This document shows, piece by piece, positions 63,301 to 64,000 of a DNA stretch of 64,000 nucleotides. The notes under the pieces are model-generated. The model was not told the origin of the DNA and searched no databases. It worked only from the letters and a program-made list of their open reading frames with translations. The position numbers and the translations under genes were made by a program. Source of the stretch: Lamellibrachia columna (taxonomy: Eukaryota > Annelida > Polychaeta > Sabellida > Siboglinidae); contig OY759274.1 in the NCBI GenBank assembly GCA_963662155.1, positions 40,577,990-40,641,989 on the forward strand. The letters are read 5' to 3'. Each line of letters begins with the position of its first letter. The stretch's first letter is position 1.

Positions 63301-64000
63301 TCTCATAAACGATACTTCTATGGGTATTGTGTAATACGTATTTTAGTTATGTTTAAAATAGGTATGTGAATATAAATAACGAACCGGTTTCTGAGTAAAA
63401 CGTTTCAAGATTTAATAAACATTCAAAAAGTATAATTACTTCTGTCTGCAGTTGTCCTGCGTTTGTTCCATTCCACACTTCCTTGTCCTGCGTGACATCA
63501 TTTACGAGGTAACTTATTGCTCTGATGCCACTCTCTTTGTCGTGTACGTGTAAGGTGATCCTGCAGTGACAACAATGTTGTTATACATTGTCAAGATTGT
63601 ACAACGACTCTATACCTTTAATAGCTTGTTCTTTGTATATTTTGTGTACGATTGTACAGCGTCAATGCTCAGTCATTGTCCAACGATCCTGCAACCTCAA
63701 TACGCCAGTCGGAGTACAGCAGAACAATTCATTTAAAAGTCCGGCCTTCTGGAAGTAAATTGACCGGCCACTGAAGCATTCTTGCACCCCGTACAACACA
63801 CCCACCTCGAGCAGTACGTCAGCTGCGGGTCCGTGCCGCTGCAGTCCACGTTCTTCTCGAACGTATGCTTCACAAACCGAGGCGGTGTTGAGTCGACGCG
63901 CACCACCAGCGAATCACGAGCACTGTTTTTCATGATGTCAGTTGCTTTCACAAACACCTTCACGGAGCCTCCATTGGTGATGGTTGCATTCAACTGATAA
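54196..64000 (-). CDS. Receptor tyrosine pseudokinase, 13 exons, 5' end outside window
   Basis: Type I membrane receptor with a tyrosine-kinase-like domain that should be catalytically dead. Order: extracellular FN3/Ig-like repeats ([17 protein letters not shown]), a Cys-rich membrane-proximal piece ([16 protein letters not shown]), one transmembrane helix ([20 protein letters not shown]) with stop-transfer RRRQNR, a Tyr-bearing juxtamembrane segment ([16 protein letters not shown]), then the kinase domain: degenerate loop [17 protein letters not shown] lysine kept (60011-60009), HRD replaced by HRR (58628-58620), DFG replaced by GFG (58556-58548), KWMSPE and DVWSFG kept. The C-tail has GYYYIDTG and NPGYD (NPxY type). 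All junctions are GT-AG with matching phases and no stops, so the gene looks selected rather than decayed. Exons outside the window hold the signal peptide and more ectodomain. Confidence 0.9.
54927..55023 (-). CDS. Pseudokinase receptor, C-lobe exon
   Basis: Acceptor GGTTTCTTTCAG, donor GTACGT. Encodes [20 protein letters not shown] and [11 protein letters not shown], ending two bases into a Met codon. Confidence 0.93.
55085..55330 (-). mobile_element. SINE (family S1), reverse orientation
   Basis: Shares GGCAGACCTGTTCATTCCAA with the 31.5-kb copy and AACGAAATTACCTAAGCTT with the 53.4-kb copy; a single, unexpanded version of the region that is tandemly repeated at 0.2 and 31.6 kb. Confidence 0.75.
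55440..55740 (-). mobile_element. LINE fragments (family L-A), tail plus internal RT piece
   Basis: The tail part at 55445-55530 (CAAATGGCAAGTGGACATGG) is followed by a separate internal stretch near 55640-55740 whose reverse translation resembles PGVDEIPPK of reverse transcriptase. Internally deleted copy. Confidence 0.6.
56235..56515 (-). mobile_element. LINE 3' end fragment (family L-A)
   Basis: Reverse complement of the LINE tail: TTAACAAGACTACCATCCGA, then TTTGTCAATTTTGTTTTAAA and CTTCGTGTCCTCTAGTTCTT. It ends about 25 bp beyond the donor of the C-lobe exon. Confidence 0.75.
56539..56665 (-). CDS. Pseudokinase receptor, C-lobe exon (MSPE, DVWSFG)
   Basis: Acceptor TACAATTTCAG, donor GTGAGC. 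Encodes [18 protein letters not shown] and [16 protein letters not shown]. Confidence 0.95.
57656..58330. repeat. 75-bp tandem repeat, 9 identical units
   Basis: Exactly 9 x 75 bp with no differences seen. Each unit runs AGATTACGTGGTACAAATAC ... CACTTCGTGTCCTCTAGTTC ... ACACATCTAC. The middle part matches a stretch of the L-A LINE 3' region (reverse of AGAACTAGAGGACA). The unit is a multiple of three and open in frame, but it lies in an intron of the pseudokinase gene. Confidence 0.97.
58438..58498. repeat. 18-bp tandem repeat next to splice donor
   Basis: GATGTACAAGTTGTACAA repeated about 3.4 times; it begins 3 bp into the intron after the donor of the catalytic-loop exon. Confidence 0.93.
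58506..58634 (-). CDS. Pseudokinase receptor, catalytic-loop exon (HRR, GFG)
   Basis: Acceptor TTTCTGCAG, donor GTATGT. Encodes [32 protein letters not shown] and QGNDDQVE. Asp of HRD is Arg, Asp of DFG is Gly; the catalytic-loop Arg-Asn pair is kept. No Tyr in the activation segment. Confidence 0.94.
58944..59092 (-). CDS. Pseudokinase receptor, hinge and helix E exon
   Basis: Acceptor TTATTTGCAG, donor GTGACC. Encodes [19 protein letters not shown] and [16 protein letters not shown]. Confidence 0.93.
59200..59403. repeat. (GCGT)n/(GT)n microsatellite with TCTATGTCTG interruptions
   Basis: Intronic, between the helix-C exon and the next kinase exon. Short ORFs over it are artefacts. Confidence 0.95.
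59738..59848 (-). CDS. Pseudokinase receptor, kinase N-lobe exon 2 (helix C)
   Basis: Acceptor CTGTTTGCAG, donor GTAAGT. Encodes [18 protein letters not shown] and [17 protein letters not shown] (the HENIL block of tyrosine kinases). Confidence 0.93.
59999..60200 (-). CDS. Pseudokinase receptor, kinase N-lobe exon 1
   Basis: Acceptor GACCGACAG, donor GTAAGT. Encodes [35 protein letters not shown] and EVVAKTLK. The loop lacks the GxGxxG pattern; the beta-3 lysine is present. Confidence 0.93.
60692..60861 (-). CDS. Pseudokinase receptor, exon with TM end and juxtamembrane region
   Basis: Acceptor ATGTTTGCAG, donor GTGAGT. Encodes [20 protein letters not shown], then [19 protein letters not shown]. 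Confidence 0.92.
61005..61365. repeat. 87-bp tandem repeat, about 4 units
   Basis: AATGGCGGCGACACGATCCA occurs at 61081, 61168, 61255 and 61342, exactly 87 bp apart; units differ by a few bases. Intronic in the pseudokinase gene. The in-frame Cys/Tyr-rich ORF over it is an artefact. Confidence 0.95.
61545..61598 (-). CDS. Pseudokinase receptor, exon with first half of TM helix
   Basis: Acceptor CATTTTACAG, donor GTATGT. Encodes [17 protein letters not shown] between split Cys and Gly codons. Confidence 0.88.
61972..62008 (-). CDS. Pseudokinase receptor, 37-nt micro-exon
   Basis: Acceptor TTGATTTCAG, donor GTAAGT. Encodes [12 protein letters not shown] plus one base. Phase fits both neighbours. 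Two further copies of the acceptor and most of the exon lie upstream at 63-bp steps but without the donor. Confidence 0.85.
61978..62166. repeat. 63-bp tandem triplication including a micro-exon
   Basis: Three units with identical spacing: the acceptor-side exon edge falls at 62008, 62071 and 62134. Units share CAAGCTGAAAT and TTCCAAT(C/T)CCTCCA. Only the most downstream copy (minus-strand sense) carries the ATAGATAAAT end and donor. Confidence 0.92.
62870..63049 (-). CDS. Pseudokinase receptor, Cys-rich ectodomain exon
   Basis: 60 codons, phase 0 on both sides, donor GTAAAT. Encodes [37 protein letters not shown] and [18 protein letters not shown]. Five cysteines precede a beta-sandwich-like end. 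Confidence 0.9.
63440..63560 (-). CDS. Pseudokinase receptor, ectodomain exon
   Basis: Acceptor CACTGCAG, donor GTAATT. Encodes [19 protein letters not shown] and [13 protein letters not shown], with one N-glycosylation sequon (NGT). Confidence 0.88.
63806..64000 (-). CDS. Pseudokinase receptor, ectodomain exon (partial)
   Basis: Continues beyond the window edge. Encodes [20 protein letters not shown] and [12 protein letters not shown], an FN3/HYR-like strand pattern. Donor GTGGGT; ends two bases into an Arg codon. Confidence 0.85.

Overview
This is eukaryotic (animal) genomic DNA, not a prokaryotic replicon. Genes are split by GT-AG introns, intergenic DNA is AT-rich, and much of the window is transposon or minisatellite. 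The gene families (ARB2A/FAM172A-like hydrolase-fold protein, receptor tyrosine (pseudo)kinase, rhodopsin-type GPCR, C2H2 zinc-finger protein, THAP remnant) and the retroelement mix (several LINE families, DIRS-like, Penelope-like, tRNA-derived SINEs) fit a marine invertebrate, perhaps a lophotrochozoan such as a mollusc. I cannot fix the species from sequence alone.

Layout. 1-5 kb: a SINE with an internal 37-bp minisatellite, then a 749-codon zinc-finger gene on the minus strand (2334-4583). 5-13 kb: mostly retroelement debris, including a LINE split by a second LINE fragment that carries a very long TG microsatellite, and a broken minus-strand GPCR (TM1-TM5, one in-frame stop). 13.4 kb: one short intron-free ORF of unknown function. 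15.7-21.8 kb: a Penelope-like fragment, a 22/29-bp minisatellite, a decayed DIRS-like element and a truncated LINE. 21.87-47.90 kb: a plus-strand ARB2A/FAM172A-like gene for which nine coding exons can be placed with matching phases. Its introns hold an intact 904-codon LINE ORF, a terminal-inverted-repeat element with a 26-bp minisatellite, a 34-unit 29-bp minisatellite, a hAT-like MITE ending 16 bp before an exon, a THAP remnant, two head-to-tail LINEs, a fold-back element and a 35-bp hairpin. 48-53.9 kb: LINE tails, two TIR elements with G-rich ends, minisatellites and two SINE families. 54.2-64 kb: the 3' thirteen exons of a minus-strand receptor whose kinase-like domain has lost its catalytic residues. 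This gene is convergent with the ARB2A-like gene and runs off the right edge.

The strongest biology is the receptor pseudokinase. HRD reads HRR, DFG reads GFG, the glycine loop is degenerate and the activation segment has no tyrosine, yet all 13 exons stay in frame and the tail keeps an NPxY-type motif. One of its 37-nt micro-exons lies in a 63-bp unit repeated three times. The second theme is that several minisatellites here appear to have grown from inside dispersed elements: the same SINE segment expanded separately at two loci, the core of a TIR element expanded into a 26-bp array, and a LINE-derived stretch sits inside a nine-copy 75-bp array.
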